A stretch of DNA of 25,598 nucleotides, from contig DNSZ01000203.1 in NCBI GenBank assembly GCA_003500165.1, forward strand, positions 18,976 to 44,573, written 5' to 3'. This DNA is from Paracoccaceae bacterium (GTDB lineage Bacteria; Pseudomonadota; Alphaproteobacteria; Rhodobacterales; Rhodobacteraceae). The position numbers were made by a program, and so were the translations under genes. The notes under the pieces are model-generated. The model saw only the letters and a program-made list of their open reading frames with translations, did no database searches and was not told the DNA's origin. Below, one piece after another: positions 24,090 to 25,598 of the stretch. The first letter of the stretch is position 1, and each line of letters opens with the position of its first letter.

Positions 24090-24106
24090 CGCCGCCTCCC
24101 GCCCCG
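24081..24106 (+). repeat. Copy B of the shared intergenic 26-bp sequence (upstream of phoR)
   Basis: It begins ATGACCGTTCGC and matches the copy at 20408-20433 at 23 of 26 positions. A TTGCGGGG run follows at 24145, compared with 20451 in the other copy, though the spacing differs (64 against 43 bases). Confidence 0.55.
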
Positions 24107-24186
24107 GCCGGGCCGCCATTGAAACGCGACGCGTCGCCGTCACATTGCGGGGCAGGGGCAGGCACGCCGGCAAGGAGAAAACAGGG

Positions 24187-25230
24187 TTGGAGACAGTCGA
24201 ACTCGACGCGCTGCTTGCTGCGGTGCCGCTGCCGCTGATCCTTGTCGATCGGCGTGACCGGGTGGTGCTGGCCAACGGCCCGGCGCGCGAGATCCTGGGC
24301 GGTCCGCCCGAGGGGCGCAGCTATGTCGCGATCATCCGCCAGCCGGCGACGCTTGACTGTATCGAGGCGGCGCTGCGCCATGGCCGGCGCGCCACCGCCC
24401 GATTCATCTGGGCCGGGCTGTCGGCCGAAACCGCCTATCGCGTGGTGGCCGCGCCGGTTGCCGCGCCATCGTTCGATGGCGTCATGGTCAGCTTCGAGGA
24501 TATCAGCCATATCGAGGAAGCCGAGGCGATGCGGCGCGATTTCGTCGCCAATGTCAGCCACGAACTGCGCTCGCCGCTGACCGCGCTGACCGGCTTCATC
24601 GAGACCTTGCGCGGCGCCGCACGGGACGATCCTGCGGCGCGCGAGCGTTTCCTCGTCATCATGGAGCATGAGGCGCACCGGATGAACCGGATGGTCAGCG
24701 ACCTGTTGTCGCTGTCGCAGGTCGAGGTGAACGAACGGGTGCGCCCGCGCGCCCCGGTCGACCTGCCGGCCGTGATCCGGTCGAGCGCGGCGGCGCTGCG
24801 CCCGATGCTGCAGGCCGACGGCATCGACCTGAACCTCGATCTGGACGAGGACAGCCGGACGGTTCCCGGCGATGCCGACCAGTTGACGCAGCTGTTTCAC
24901 AACCTGATCGAGAACGCCGCGAAATACGGCGGAGCGGGGAAAAGGGTGGCGATCCGCTCCCGCTTTCTGCCGCAGCATCCGGGGTTTCGTTGCGGCGCCG
25001 TGCGGGTGGAGGTCCAGGATTGGGGCGAGGGCATCGATCCCGTTCACATCCCCCGCCTGACCGAACGGTTCTACCGGGTCGACAACCACCGCTCGCGCGA
25101 GATGGGCGGCACCGGTCTGGGCCTCGCCATCGTCAAGCATATCGTCAACCGGCATCGCGGGCGGTTCCAGATCGACAGCGCCGTGGGGCAGGGCAGCACC
25201 TTTGCCGTCATCCTGCCGATCGAGGTCTGA
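24187..25230 (+). CDS. PhoR-like sensor histidine kinase without membrane segment
   Basis: The 347-residue kinase has a PAS domain at about 5-105 (LPLILVDRRDRVVLANGPAREILG), a HisKA dimerisation domain with phospho-acceptor His125 in SHELRSPLTAL, and a HATPase_c domain with N-box NLIENAAKYG near 239, DWGEGI at 278-283, FYRVDN and GGTGLGLAI. This layout and the FVANVSHELRSPLT motif fit PhoR, the phosphate-regulon kinase, but no transmembrane helix is visible, so it would be cytoplasmic or tethered by partners. TTG at 24187 is chosen because AAGGAG lies nine bases upstream; an upstream in-frame TTG at 24145 lacks this. No phoB, phoU or pst gene lies in the window, so the phosphate link is inferred from sequence only. 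Its 3' end overlaps the convergent 2TM gene by 23 bp. Confidence 0.85.
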   Translation: METVELDALLAAVPLPLILVDRRDRVVLANGPAREILGGPPEGRSYVAIIRQPATLDCIEAALRHGRRATARFIWAGLSAETAYRVVAAPVAAPSFDGVMVSFEDISHIEEAEAMRRDFVANVSHELRSPLTALTGFIETLRGAARDDPAARERFLVIMEHEAHRMNRMVSDLLSLSQVEVNERVRPRAPVDLPAVIRSSAAALRPMLQADGIDLNLDLDEDSRTVPGDADQLTQLFHNLIENAAKYGGAGKRVAIRSRFLPQHPGFRCGAVRVEVQDWGEGIDPVHIPRLTERFYRVDNHRSREMGGTGLGLAIVKHIVNRHRGRFQIDSAVGQGSTFAVILPIEV

Positions 25231-25543
25231 GATCGGCGGCCCATGAAGGTGAACTGGCGGCCAATAACTCCCGCCCGGTCCCGTCTCGCCGCAACTCGTG
25301 CTCGGTCAGTTTTTCGATCACCGCGTTTCTGTCGGCCAACAGGAACACCCGCACCCCATGCAACGCAACGGCAAACCCCCAGCCGATCAGGGGCCAGACG
25401 AACCAGATCATGCGCGGCGATGTCACCAGATTGACGACCACCAGCAGAACCATGACCGCCGCGTAGACGGCTGCGTGAACGAAGAAACCATACTTGGCTT
25501 CGGCCCGCGCCCTTGCTTTTGCGTATGCATCTTTCTGACTCAT
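25208..25543 (-). CDS. Small 2TM-domain membrane protein
   Basis: This 111-residue protein of unknown function matches the 2TM domain pattern: a charged N-terminus (SQKDAYAKARARAEAKYGF), a first helix at about 22-42 (FFVHAAVYAAVMVLLVVVNLV), SPRMIWFVWPLIGWGFAVALHGVRVF forming the second helix, and a charged tail. Similar domains occur alone or attached to histidine kinases and other regulators. The start at 25543 is preferred over an in-frame start at 25594 because GGGGAAAG lies just upstream and the protein then begins with the usual charged segment. It converges with the PhoR-like kinase and their 3' ends overlap by 23 bp. The 55 bases upstream reach the window edge. Confidence 0.8.
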   Translation of the reverse strand: MSQKDAYAKARARAEAKYGFFVHAAVYAAVMVLLVVVNLVTSPRMIWFVWPLIGWGFAVALHGVRVFLLADRNAVIEKLTEHELRRDGTGRELLAASSPSWAADLRPRSAG

Positions 25544-25598
25544 GTCTTTCCCCGTTGATTCGGTCTTCGGCCATGGCCGAAAGCTTAGGCTCAAGTTT

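Noticed and set aside
1..25598. CRISPR array
   Set aside because: No series of regularly spaced direct repeats was seen anywhere in the window, and no cas-type gene is present.

Overview
The window is GC-rich, most likely from an alphaproteobacterium of the Rhodobacterales type. The reasons are the trpG-trpD-trpC-moaC-moeA gene order, a PhoR-like kinase without membrane segments, a TspO-like protein next to aroQ, and strong G/C bias at third codon positions, which creates very long false antisense ORFs. The genus cannot be named from the sequence.

Layout. (1) 1-4391, minus strand: a tightly overlapping operon trpG-trpD-ung-trpC-moaC-moeA (moeA runs off the left edge). It joins tryptophan synthesis, uracil-DNA repair and molybdenum cofactor synthesis. 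(2) 4392-6961: a disturbed segment. It holds a lower-GC class I methyltransferase, a sirtuin whose C-terminus is missing, a short relic of an IS256-type transposase and a strong hairpin. No trpE lies upstream of trpG. (3) 6962-15896, plus strand: a seven-gene accessory operon, nearly all stop/start overlaps. It encodes two peptide-type ABC permeases, a fused double ATPase, a short HyuA-type hydantoinase/oxoprolinase protein, two different DUF917-family proteins and a periplasmic binding protein, followed by a terminator hairpin. It looks like a complete uptake-and-hydrolysis system for an unidentified, probably lactam- or hydantoin-like compound. (4) 15991-16509: a broken serine recombinase whose C-terminal codons run into the 3' end of a tRNA-Gln(UUG) gene, the scar of an integrated element. 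(5) 16595-20171: a P2-type cation ATPase convergent with a tandem-domain universal stress protein. (6) 20486-25543: housekeeping genes tgt, a TspO-like membrane protein, aroQ, a FAD oxidoreductase resembling mitochondrial FOXRED1, a soluble PhoR-like histidine kinase and a small 2TM protein.

The most interesting system is the ABC/HyuA/DUF917-DUF917 operon: it has no HyuB, no local regulator and a tandem pair of diverged DUF917 proteins. Secondary points are the tRNA-Gln/recombinase scar, the truncated sirtuin, an unusual M6 site in the P-type ATPase, and a shared 26-bp sequence upstream of tgt and phoR. All function calls come from reading motifs and remembered family patterns; no database search was run.
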